Source: Dioscorea cayenensis subsp. rotundata
Lineage: Eukaryota > Streptophyta > Magnoliopsida > Dioscoreales > Dioscoreaceae
Reading direction: 5' to 3'
Length of the DNA stretch: 64,000 nt
Assembly: GCF_009730915.1 (NCBI RefSeq)
Contig: NC_052494.1
Location: forward strand, 806,001 to 870,000
The notes beneath the pieces are model-generated. The model saw only the letters and a list, made by a program, of their open reading frames with translations. It made no database searches and was not told the DNA's origin. Positions within the stretch are counted from its first letter, which is position 1. Each line of letters opens with the position of its first letter. A program made the position numbers and the translations under genes. Positions 22,761-33,597 of this stretch are shown here, one piece after another.

Positions 22761-25700
22761 CTAAATGTCAAGAGCTCCACATGGTTTGCTCTGAAAACTT
22801 GAAGCTTTGTTGTGTTCTTCATCCTTTGCATTGTTCCGGCCTCTACTCCGACCAATGCCTAGTTTTGGTAGACCTCGATTTAGTCCGTCGAGCAATACAC
22901 ACGCTTTACACAACTTCTGCAAACAATATTCATTAACCACTCAGAATCATCGCCAAAAATTAAACATTTAACAATGGATTGAAACACTTCTAAGACATGT
23001 ATGATACAATCAGAGAGGTCACTAACATGATTACATTTCATTCATTGCATTGATAATTTCTAAAGACTAACAGTAAAACGAAGTAAAAGAACTCTTGTAG
23101 TAATTATGGCAAGCATGGCTTAAAGTAATATAGGATTATTTGGGATTACCTGGCTTGAAATATAACCACATCGTTCACATGTTCCTTGCTCTGGCATTTT
23201 TGTTGATGAAGATATCCTGAAATTTTCTCCTGATCTGATGATATCTAGAATGGCCCTTGGTCTGCAGCAATATATTCAGAATCTCAGATTAACATGCCTT
23301 TCGAGAGTCTTTAACTGCAAAAGCTTTGCATTTGTGAAAAATAAATAAATACTGGTATAGATGAAAATGTTTACCTGATCCTCTCCAAATCTTTAATAAA
23401 TTCCCGAGCAAAAGCCTCGGTATGCATTTGGAGAATAAATACCTGCGATCGCACTAAATATTCAATCACTGGGGAAAAAAATTAACAATTCTCTTGACAT
23501 AGAAACAAGAAGAGAATACTACAATGTAGTGCTTTCATTAGTTCATAGTGTGAAGAAGCTATTTCTCAAGATAGATAAATAATTATTAAGGACATTAATC
23601 AAACTGAAACTATCTACTACCAAAACATCAATGGTACTTTGACGTTGGACGTTTGAACACATGAATGCTCCATCCACATGGGAATCCCATTTTAAATATA
23701 TACGGCAAATTCTTTTTTTCCCAATTTATCCAAAATAACTAAACGAGGTCATAACAAATTTCAATTGTTAAAAAAAAACAGCTAACCGTATAGCATGTAT
23801 AGCATATTACTTTAGTAAAAAAAGAGTAAAGCTTACATTCTGTCGAGAAGTAGTCCAGCTTCTTAAAATATGCATACGTATAAATCCGTCAAGGTTTTGC
23901 AAATTCAATGATTATAAATAAAAGGAAATTTGCGCATATATATATACCCCTAAAAGTGCATAATTGCATATATACTCCCATAATTTTTTTTTGTGTATAT
24001 ACCCCTACAAAACATGAACATTGCATATAATCCCCATCAAAAAAACCTCACCATTTCACTCTAACCTCAATGGCCAAATGTCACATACTAATAGAGAAGT
24101 GATGCTAAAAAGGGTATTTTCAAAAAAAATAAAAAAATTAACAGTTGGCTTTTGAACACATAGGTGTATATACACAAATATTGGTGTTTACTAGGGTTAA
24201 ATATTGCAAATATAATTCTTATTTGTTAGGGGTGCATATGCAACTTTCTAAGAAATAAGTAGCATTAATGTCAAGGATATATAACAATCTCCTTCTCATA
24301 TGTGTATTTGAATGGCTTGCACCTCGGAATAGGTCCATCTTCACCAGTGGTTATAAAAGTACATCTACTCAATCTACAAAATAAGATGAAAAATATTTAA
24401 TAAACAAAATAAGAGAAATGCAAATAGGAGGAGGATAACAAGACATTTGGATCCCATACCTTGCTATATCACCCCTTAATATGTTCAAGAGAATGGTTTC
24501 TGCCATATCATCAGCATTATGTCCAGTAACAAGTTTCTCTGCTTTCATAACTGCAGCACCTCGATCTAATGCCTAAGATAATCAAGTGAAAAATAAAAAT
24601 AATGTATACATAACTCAATGCAAACCATTGGCCTAAAAAGAAGCTGTTTTGTAGGACAAAGCTTCATCATGGTTGATCATACATAAACGAAGAGATGACA
24701 TACCTGCCGGCGGAAAACCCCACAGAAGGTACAGTTATTTTTTAAGCCAATTGCTTTCACAATTTCATCCATTGTCCAGCCATACATGGTCTTGTATGAA
24801 ACTATTTTTAGTGGCAATCCATACTACAAAAGATGAGTTAAATTAGAATGGCACTATGTAAAATTCATCAAAGCATGACTGTATGAGGTGAACACAAAAG
24901 CAACATTCGAGTCACAGTTCAGGGAAATGATTGATAAACAATGTAAAAAAAAAAAAATTACAGAACATAACCAAGCAAGGGATTGGACCAGAGCATTTGT
25001 CATCATTTAAAACCAATCTTTTTTTTATTTTGATTCACAAGTGAAAAGTGCATAAAGACAGACATCTATCTACATGGTCATCTTCCATCAAAAATCATTT
25101 GAAAGTTTGTCAAAACTAGATATCAACCTACATCATGGCCATGAACCAACCCACCTGGATTTCATTTCTTTTGACAGTTTCAAGTGAATCATCTCTATAA
25201 CCAGTAATGCCTTCATCGACAGACAAAAGGAAGAGATCAAGCCCATAATTGTGCCTCCTATTGAGTTCTGATAATACATAAGCTAGGACAGTTGAATCTG
25301 CAACAGAAAACCAACAAGAGCAAACAAGTCATCCTCAGAAAGTTTCTAATGTTAACCAGCATAAGCTCCATTATCATCAACCATACTGCCAATCCCATTT
25401 CATTAAAGAAAATGAAAAAGAGCAATGAATTTAAATTGTTCATCAAATAAAAGCATTTCATCAATGAACATCATAATCATTTACCTTTCCCTCCAGAAGC
25501 CCCGATAGCAACCCGTTCTCCAGGCTTAAACAAATGGTTATCGACAATAGTTCTATGTATCTCATCCTCAAATACAGTATAAAAGCACTCCCTGCAAATC
25601 TACACCAATCGAGTACTACCAAGATCAGTGATTAGCTAGATTTGGACTAAACATTTTTAAATCATTTCATACCTACAGAAAAAGTAATACTTGAGTCAGT

Positions 25701-26063
25701 GATTTGCTAGCTTTAAATTATGAACTTTTCAATATTTTTTTACAAATTTGTGCAAACATAACTCAAATTATACACTAAAAGAACAAGCAAATTGCAAAGC
25801 TATACAGACAAATACCACTGAAATCAGCAATTTGCTAACTTTGGACTACGAACTTTCGATTATTTTTATTACAATTTAGTTAAAGCACAAAGCAAATCAC
25901 ACTATAAAGGGACAAATTTGAACGAATAAAACATAGAAAAAATCATAATAGAAATCACCTGCTCTAGGGTTTTGGGCCGTTTGAGGGCGGCCTTCCTCTC
26001 GTTACAGATGGAGCAGACACGACCTGCGCCTCTCCTAGACTTCTTCTCATCACTGTCCTCCAT
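22761..26063 (-). CDS. CTU1: Cytoplasmic tRNA 2-thiolation protein 1 (CTU1/NCS6/ROL5)
   Basis: ATP-pyrophosphatase-type enzyme that, with CTU2, 2-thiolates wobble uridine of cytosolic tRNAs using sulfur from URM1. Ten exons: 25959-26063, 25485-25599, 25155-25297, 24704-24823, 24460-24572, 24281-24373, 23837-23877, 23375-23442, 23150-23261, 22761-22916; about 354 aa, the family's length. Seen: N-terminal CxxC pairs (CSIC, CREC), the PP-loop SGGKDS across exons 2/3 (residues about 70-75), [40 protein letters not shown], and C-terminal CERCGY and KLCKACVLL zinc motifs. Exons 6 and 7 join only through an AT-AC intron (23878-24280). Exon 8 (23375-23442) has one base too many: four A at 23410-23413 on the plus strand where three fit RGFAREF. 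All other phases agree. Confidence 0.94.
23878..24280 (-). other. Probable U12-type AT-AC intron of CTU1
   Basis: On the minus strand the exon ends GAG ATT GTT AT, followed by the donor ATATCCTTGAC. The intron ends AACCTTGAC ggatttatAC, followed by exon G TAT GCA TAT. This joins to give EKEIVMYAYF, the conserved CTU1 sequence, including Met rebuilt as AT+G. No AG acceptor exists near the exon start. ATATCCTT, a CCTTRAC branch site 11 nt from the end, and a terminal AC are the hallmarks of minor-spliceosome AT-AC introns. Confidence 0.88.
23923..24256. mobile_element. MITE-like insertion inside the AT-AC intron
   Basis: About 330 bp. The left end (ggaaatttgcgcatat...acccctaa) and the right end read on the minus strand (agaaagttgcatatgcacccctaac) are imperfect inverted repeats. 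Without it the intron would be about 70 bp. No transposase ORF. The target duplication is not clear. Confidence 0.55.
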
Positions 26064-26572
26064 GAGCTCCGGCCACCACCGCCACCCCCCTTCCGGCGAG
26101 GTCTAGGGTTTTCCCTTCTCTCTCTCTCTCTCTTTCTATAGCGAAATATTATAATGTTTTGGAATTTTATATATACTATCCATTAATTATGACATATATA
26201 AAGGATCCCGTTTGTAAAAGTTACTGAAAAATAATTTAATTTTTGTGATATATATATATATATATATAAAGTAAAAAAAATTGCCTTGCACATCTCAAAA
26301 CTATTTCCCGGACAAAAGGTATTTAATAATAAATATTATAATATTATTATAATATTTATAAATATATTAAATTATTTTTAAAAGTATTTTTTTATAATTT
26401 TTTAAAATTTATCATTTTTTAAAAAAATTAAAAATAGTCTTTTTATCAAATTTGTTTATTTATCAAATTCTTATATTATTTATCCAAATGTTAAATTTCT
26501 AATGATATATATCCAATCTTATTTTGTTTTTAATATTACAATTTTCGTGTGTATATATATATATATATAAAC
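26064..26572. other. CTU1 promoter and 5' UTR
   Basis: A (CT)n tract at about 26117-26136 (GA-rich on the CTU1 strand) lies some 55 bp upstream of the ATG and is likely leader or core promoter. The rest is AT-rich with (TA)n tracts near 26250 and 26555. Confidence 0.5.
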
Positions 26573-27664
26573 AGTTGAAGTTTTTATTAATCAATCAAGA
26601 CAAAAGTAGATACTGAAAGTTCGAGTTGCTAGATTTAGAAGATTCTATGTTTTTAAAATAAATCAGAAATCAATAGTATTGAGATGGAGATGAAGAGGTT
26701 CTTCTTTATTTTTTAATATAAAATTATTATATATTTGAACATTAATGTGTGTATAATATCTTTTGTTTTCATAAATAAATTAATTTTTTATCGAATCTGT
26801 AATATAGGAGGATTCATCATCAATAAAAAAAAAAAGTTCATTGATTCAATGGTTCAAAACATTATTTTTATTTTTATAAAGAAAAAGAAATATTTTATGC
26901 GGAAATTTATAGTTAGATATAATAATATGTCAAATAAATTAATAAACCACATATTCATGCTAAATTTTATGTCAAACACTAACGTTATAGATGTTGTAAA
27001 TGAAAATTTTTCCAAAACAATGTTTTTATGTTTAGATTGTTTGTTGCCATTTTGGTTTTAGTTGAACTTGAGCAAAATAAATTATTTGGTAAGTATTTAA
27101 TTATTTATGTAATTATTTATGTATGTTAAAATAATTAAATAATTTTTCATGTACGAGTTATCTAATAATATTTAACTTTTTTAACACTAGTTATGATCTA
27201 AACACGAAACATTGTCTTGGAAAATTTTCATTTACAATATCTATAATATTAGTCTTTAACATAAAAATTTAGCTTGAACTTGTGGCTTATCGACTTATAT
27301 AGTATATTATTATATCCAACTATAAAATTACGCATAAAATATACTTTTTCTTTCGTAAATCAATGATTTTGAACCATTGAATCAATGAACTTTTTATTGG
27401 TGCATGAATCCTTCTATACTACAGATATGATAAAAAAATTAAATAATTTATGAAAACAAAAGGTATTATATAAACAATTAATGTTGAAACATAAGATAAT
27501 TATATATATATCAAAAACAAGGGAAAAAACTCTCCATAAATACCATCACAATACTATTGATTTCTAATTTATCATGAAATTATGAATCTTCCAAAGTCTA
27601 ACCACTCAAATTTTCAATATTCATTATGTTTTGCTAACGATGATTTGATCGATAAAATCAACTC
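26573..27664. repeat. 1.1-kb fold-back element (long inverted repeat)
   Basis: Left arm 26573-27040 and right arm 27190-27664 are imperfect inverted copies of each other along about 470 bp, with a loop of about 150 bp. Clear matching blocks: gttcattgattcaatggttc (left, about 26837) against its reverse complement near 27367; agaaatcaatagtattg (26666) against its reverse complement near 27556; tgtaaatgaaaattttt (26995) against its counterpart near 27220. No transposase. Consistent with a fold-back/MITE-class element; a transcript would form a long hairpin. Confidence 0.85.
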
Positions 27665-28871
27665 TTTTTATCATACTGTGAAAGGTTTAGTTTTTTAAAA
27701 AATATTAAAAGAATATAAAAGCACAAGGATAAATTTGAAAAAAATTAATATTTTATAATTTTTTTAAAATAAATATGTATAAAATAAAAAAGTTTTTAGA
27801 ATAAGACCAAGATGAAGTAATTTCAAGATTTTTTTTTTATTTGAAAAAAAGGATATATAAACTAATAAAAGATATAATGATTATTATTTAATAATATAGA
27901 CCGGGAAAAGAGCGCGGTGAAACATTGGCTTCTCGCGCCGGCCGGAGAAGAAGAGAAGAGTTTAGATCTGAGATCATCTCTCGCGAATCCAGGCTTCGCT
28001 TGTGCTCTGGTAATCTCTTTGCCCATCTTGATCTTGTTTGTCCGCTGTGTTTTCTATTTCGATCTGCTCTGCTTTTGGCGGAAGGTCTACGCTTGGATTG
28101 ATTTTGAGATCAAACTATTTGAGTCTCAGATTGAATGTTATTTTTTGTTTGTGTTTTTATGTGCAAAATTTCTTTTTTGGAGTTCTGGGCTTGCAATTAA
28201 TGGTGGAAGAATCAAAACCCTTTTGAATTGTGTGAAAAAGGTGGGGTTTTGGGCAGTGCACGAACTTTAAATTTTATGGTTCTTTGTTTGCATTGAGCAT
28301 GATAAGTTAGAATTAAATCTTTCATTTTGTTGTTATTGTTGTGAAGGAATCGTCTTGTGTTGCTGCCTTGGAAATATCATGTTTCATTGTGATAGCATGG
28401 GTCTTTATGGTGTGATTTTATTGAAAACACCAAACTTTATGATTTCCTCAATGTGACGATGTCTTTGATGATTGAGATATAGATGTGATGTAGTGATTGC
28501 AAGTTTGAGATCCTTCATTTAAAGAAATGCACTGATGGTCACTTTCCCTTTAGAACGATAATGTACAGAATGGGGGAAAAATATCCCTAGTTTGGTTGTC
28601 TTGAATCAGAATTACATTTCTCAACATCAACATTCTCTTTCTTGTGTTTAACAATCATGTCATAATGCTGTTGCTGTGGTGGGAATTTACCTGGATTAAC
28701 TGGAAAATGGTTACCATCATGATCAGCTTGTTGACTTTTTGCTGTTCTTATTTGTTCCATTGATCTTGTTTGAAACTTTTGGTACACTCAAGTTTGAGCT
28801 GCTGCACATATTCATATTACGTTGTATAACTTTTTTTTTTCTCACACTGATTCACATCTATTCAGTGTGTG
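27665..28871 (+). other. Promoter, 5' UTR exon and leader intron of phosphoserine phosphatase
   Basis: AT-rich to about 27895, then a GC-richer leader exon (about 27900-28010, gcgcgccggccgg region) ending cttgtgctctg/gtaatc. The acceptor ctattcag at 28865 is six bases before the ATG. The small frames inside this intron are not conserved. Confidence 0.6.
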
Positions 28872-31706
28872 ATGGCAGCGGCAGGTAGTGCACAGTTGTG
28901 CTTCATTCTTCCAGTTTGTGATTCTCATCGCTCGGCTCTTCCCATGTTGACCTTGCGTAGTTTTCCAAAGTATCCAATCAGGCTTTCTTTCACTACGACA
29001 AGATTGTATAAACCTCCTGCAATAATGGCAGGCTCCTTGCATTCTTCAAAGGAGGTATCTTCCACCCATTTGGATAATACTCTACCTACCAAAGGTGATT
29101 GTCTATAGCTTCAACTTCAATATTGTGCATTCTTTTGTGTAATTTTCTGCCCTTTCATTTGCTTCTGTATATGTATTATAGACGTGCTTGAGATTTGGCG
29201 CAAAGCAGAAGCAGTATGCTTTGATGTGGACAGTACAGTGTGTGTTGATGAAGGTATTGATGAACTTGCTGATTTCTGTGGTGCTGGGCAAGCTGTTGCT
29301 GAGTGGACTAGCAAGTAACATGCCATTTGACTTGTTTCCTTATGTGTCTGATTTGTTTAGATGAAGCTTATTCAGCATTTTTTTTTTAATTTATTTGTCA
29401 GGGCGATGAATGGCTCTGTTCCATTTGAGGAGGCATTAGCTGCAAGACTATCTTTGTTTAACCCATCACTTTCTCAAATCAATGATTTTCTTGAAAAGCG
29501 ACCACCCAGGTATTATCACTTTTTATATATAAAAAAAGAAATTTATTGTTTCTATCATGTGCTATTTACTTGAAACTCTCCCATAAAATTCCTATTTGGT
29601 AAGGAGAAAAATTATTTGGATTTTTTTATTTCCATGGATTTTGGGAACAATGATCAGGTTTATTAAGCTTCTGTCTTTGATTGATCAAACTGATGAAAGA
29701 ATTGTAGAATCATGTGCACCGTTTGTTCAATAGTAACTGGTGATCCTTTTTATTTTTCTGACATATCCAGTTTTCATGTGGCGCTCTTGTTCAAATGTAA
29801 TCATTCAGTCAGTATTTCATTATGTCATCCTCAGTTGCCCACAGGCTAGTGATTTACTATCTTCTGTGACCATGATACATCAGAAGCATAATGCCAGTTT
29901 TATATTTCTCCTTGCTCGTTTTTCTGAAACCGAATGCATGTGTTCTGATGTATGTGATCAGTCGCATACATTTGCCCATTTCTTTGTTATGTTGTTGGTC
30001 TATGAGTAATGCCTTCTGTCAAAGTGTAGAATTTCACCTGGCATTGCTGAGTTGATCTTGAAGCTGCAAGCTAATGACACTGAGGTGTACCTGATATCAG
30101 GAGGTTTCCGGCAGATGATTAATGTATGCTTTCTTAGCTTTAAGACTTTTCAATAAAGAAGTGCAAATATATATATATATATATATATATGTATATGCAC
30201 TAGACTACAAGTAGTTGTGAGCTTCAGATTACCGTTACATATGATAGACATATTTTGTAGCTTTCAATTCTAGTTGTTCTGTTTTGGTCTGTTCAATATT
30301 TTGGCAGTCAGATGGTTAAGTTTTCGCTTTCTCATACGAATGCACATGGTCCTTTACTGGAGACAGATATGAATTACTGTTTATCCTGTCCAGCTGTAGG
30401 TGCTTGACCCACTTGAGACAAATGGTTTCCTGGCGTCATTTCTTGTGTGTTGCAAGAATGTGGTGAAAATTTTTGGGCTATAAAACTCTGATAAATACTT
30501 GATAGAAACTGCTTGAGAAAAAGATTCAGGCACCACAAATGAGAATAACTTTTGTTATGAAATGGTTCCTTTGGAGACAATGCTCCAAATCTTTATTTTT
30601 AGTGGGACTTGAGATTACCGACCTGCTTTAATGCCAAACCATCATTAAGTTGATAGGGTCGAGTATCATTAAGGTATATGTAGATATCCTCAATACAATT
30701 CATATCAGTTTATCACAAATATTAAATCATCATCCCACTGCAGAATGCAGTTTTGAGTCTTTTGACTATAGATTCATTATATGCTCTAGCAGAATTTCTT
30801 TGTTGATAGCCTCTGATTTCTCCTCTACTAATTATATTTTCAGTTTACAGACTGAATGAAAAGCTATAATGTAATATACAAATTAATTGGTTAGGATTTC
30901 TTCTTTTGTTTTGCAGCCTGTTTCAGTAAAGCTTGGAATTCCTCTTGAAAACATTTTTGCAAATCAATTGCTTTTTGGGAGCAATGGCGAGTTCCTTGGT
31001 TTTGACACCTCTGAACCTACTTCAAGAAGTGGTGGAAAAGCTACAGCTGTGGAAGATATAAGAAAGGTTTAGGTTTATAATTTTACTTGCTAATAATTTT
31101 AGAATAGGCCACATGCCTTCACTATCAATCATGATTTATGAAACTTGCAGAAGCACGGCTATAAGTCTATGGTCATGATAGGAGACGGTGCAACTGACCT
31201 TGAGGTAAGAGAAACTATTTGATAATCTTAGCGAAATTATTAGATAAAGCAGACAGTACATGCGTTTTTCCTATGTTTTTAGATCGCATTTATTTCAAAA
31301 CTAACAGCTTTTGTTTCTTGAAATTCACCAAAAAAAGTCTTATCAAGTTTTTTGATTGTTAACAAAAACTCTGATTACGTTAACTTTCTTTCAGATGATA
31401 ATTGTCTGAGAAGTATTTTATTGATAACATTTTTCAAGAGTTAATGAAACAATTTAAATCTTGATTCAAGTCTTGTTTCTCTGATGACAGGCTAAGAGAC
31501 CCGGTGGAGCGGACTTATTCATCTGCTACGGCGGAGTTCAATTGCGGGAAGCTGTCGCAGCGAAAGCCGATTGGCTGGTCTTTCAATTTCCAGGACTTGT
31601 TAAACTCTTTGGAATGATTCCAATTTGTTGTTCTTTATATGTTGCAACATTTGTATTCTTATGTGCTATTCATGTTATCATTCACATATCCAATAAATGT
31701 TCCTAA
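28872..31706 (+). CDS. PSP: Phosphoserine phosphatase, plastid form (C-terminus shifted by +1)
   Basis: Last step of the phosphorylated serine pathway in plastids. Coding exons: 28872-29094, 29182-29314, 29402-29509, 30030-30123, 30917-31066, 31151-31204, 31491-31706. The first about 70 residues look like a transit peptide (Ser/Arg-rich, few acids). HAD motifs are present: FDVDSTVCVDEG (nucleophile Asp about 89), LISGGFRQMIN, GGKATAVEDIRK (motif III Lys) and MIGDGATDLEA. The last exon begins with conserved AKRPGGADLFICYGGVQL, but after KADWLVF one extra T (about 31579-31583) diverts the frame into an unrelated hydrophobic tail ending at 31706. The other frame reads NFQDLLNSLE and stops at 31617, which is the family ending. 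A partial duplicate at 37831 keeps that frame. So the expected protein ends at 31617. Confidence 0.93.
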
Positions 31707-33597
31707 GTTTCCTTTCTTTGAGGGATTGTAACACTGTTAAATTTTGTGTGAATTTGATTGTCATCTTTGATTTGCAACTCTAGTGTTGTAGTCTTGAAAG
31801 AGTTGCAATCTCTGACTGGTTATTCAGATTTTTTAGGCTATTGTAACATTTGTAAATTGAATTTTTGGCAACTCTTTCTTATATATGAGAATAAAAGAAA
31901 CGTTCTATTTTTATTGATTTTATATTTGTATATTTCCAATCATACCATATATTATTTATTTTTTTGATTGGATAGGTTGCCCTTAAAATTTTTCAATTTA
32001 TATTATCACTCCCTCCACTTTTAAAATTAAAACATTCCAGTATTAAAAAAAATATATATGTATATATATATAGAGGACATGTAATCTAGATGCGTTTTTA
32101 GATTTCAAATCTATGGACGTCCACAGTAGTCGTCAGATGATGATTCGATGGTTATGATCATCATAAACAATACAAAATGCGTTTTACAGTGTCATACATT
32201 AATCGTGAACATTAAAAAGATGTTATACAGTAATTATGAACAGTATAAAAAGATATACAATACTTATATGAACAAATAACCATTGAATCGTATTTAACAG
32301 CCGCTGTAAAAGAGACATCCCTAAAGAATAGTAATCTAGGGAATGTCCATAGATTACCATTTCCCATATATACGACGCACACACGAATATATGATTATAT
32401 AAAATGATTTACGGGGAACAAATATTGATAATACAAGGGTATAACAGTAATTTCGCATTGGATACAAGTCAAGAGAAATTTATTTTAAAAAACAATTGTT
32501 TTTATAGAAACAATTATTATTCTTAATATCTTATATTGTTTCATACAGTAATTATTTTGATCAAATTGGATAAATGTCTTCAAATTTATTTCCAAAAAAA
32601 TTAATAATAAAATAGTTCAATTATTATGCTGAAATTTTGATTATTCTGATGAGAGTATATTCTTCTCAAAATTCCATCTTTCTTTTCTGACCTCAATTTT
32701 CTTGTGTTTCCATTTACTCCATTTTCTATGCTTTTGATTATTTAATTTGCTTTGAGTCAATGGATTCTTTGTCTTGAGATTTGTGAAGTTTGTTGACCTC
32801 CTTCAGTCTTTATAGTTTATACATCACTAGCTGTTCTTGTTTTGGTTTCAGCACTCAACTCAGTGAGCCTTCTTCCTCTTCAGTGTAAGGTGACAGTGAG
32901 TCTTTCTCTTCTTTCTTTTCTTTGTTTTTGTTGCCTTCTTTGATTGTCTCTTTGCTATTTTATTGGATTGTTTTAGTTTTTTTCTTTCTTGTTTTCAAAG
33001 GTATCAACTTTGGTTTTATGGTCCTACTGTTTTTGATATGATAGTCTTATTGGAACTGTTGTTCAGTTTCTCTTGTGGTGTGATTTCCTTTGTATATGAG
33101 TAGATGAAAAGGGAATGGATATTGAGAGGGTTTGAGTTATTATCAGGATGTGCAATTTGCTAGTCAAATTGTGTTATTTTGCTTGTGATTTTTCTTTCAA
33201 TGTTGTTGTGCAGCTTTGAATTTCTGTTGTATATAAAGTTGAGGATATCTGATGGAAATGAGAAGATGGAAAGGAAATGGGTACTGAAAGGTTTTCTGTG
33301 ATGTGCAATTAGCTTATCAAATGATGCCAGTTGCTTGAAATTTTGCTTTCTCTCTTGTGCTGTTTTAAAAATATGTTTTTTTTAATTAAGAAGAGAATAT
33401 AATGGCCAACGATCGATGAGGATTCCCCATGGAAATGAGTAGATGGAAAGGGAATGGTTATTGAAATTGTTTGTTTTCTTTCATTTTGCATGGAATTTTT
33501 GCTTTCTATGTTGTTCTACTTTAAAGTTTTGTTTTTTCTTCTTCTTTTTTTAAAAAATTTTAAATTTGAGCATTGTTGCAGGTTTTGAAGCAGAATC
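31707..33597 (+). other. Intergenic and leader region of purple acid phosphatase 1
   Basis: 31707-31980 is phosphoserine phosphatase 3' flank, also found in copy 2 (38100-39000). 32050-32375 has weakly inverted ends (gacatgtaatctaga...ggacgtcc at left, ggaatgtccatagattac at right) and is missing from copy 2, so it looks like a MITE inserted after the duplication. 32640-33597 is leader exon plus a 5' UTR intron ending cattgttgcag just before the ATG. Confidence 0.5.

Noticed and set aside
26735-27061. 108-codon ORF
   Set aside because: It lies inside the left arm of the fold-back repeat, is AT-biased and has no recognisable domain.
28587-28787. Minus-strand ORFs upstream of phosphoserine phosphatase
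   Set aside because: They lie in its leader intron and resemble no family.
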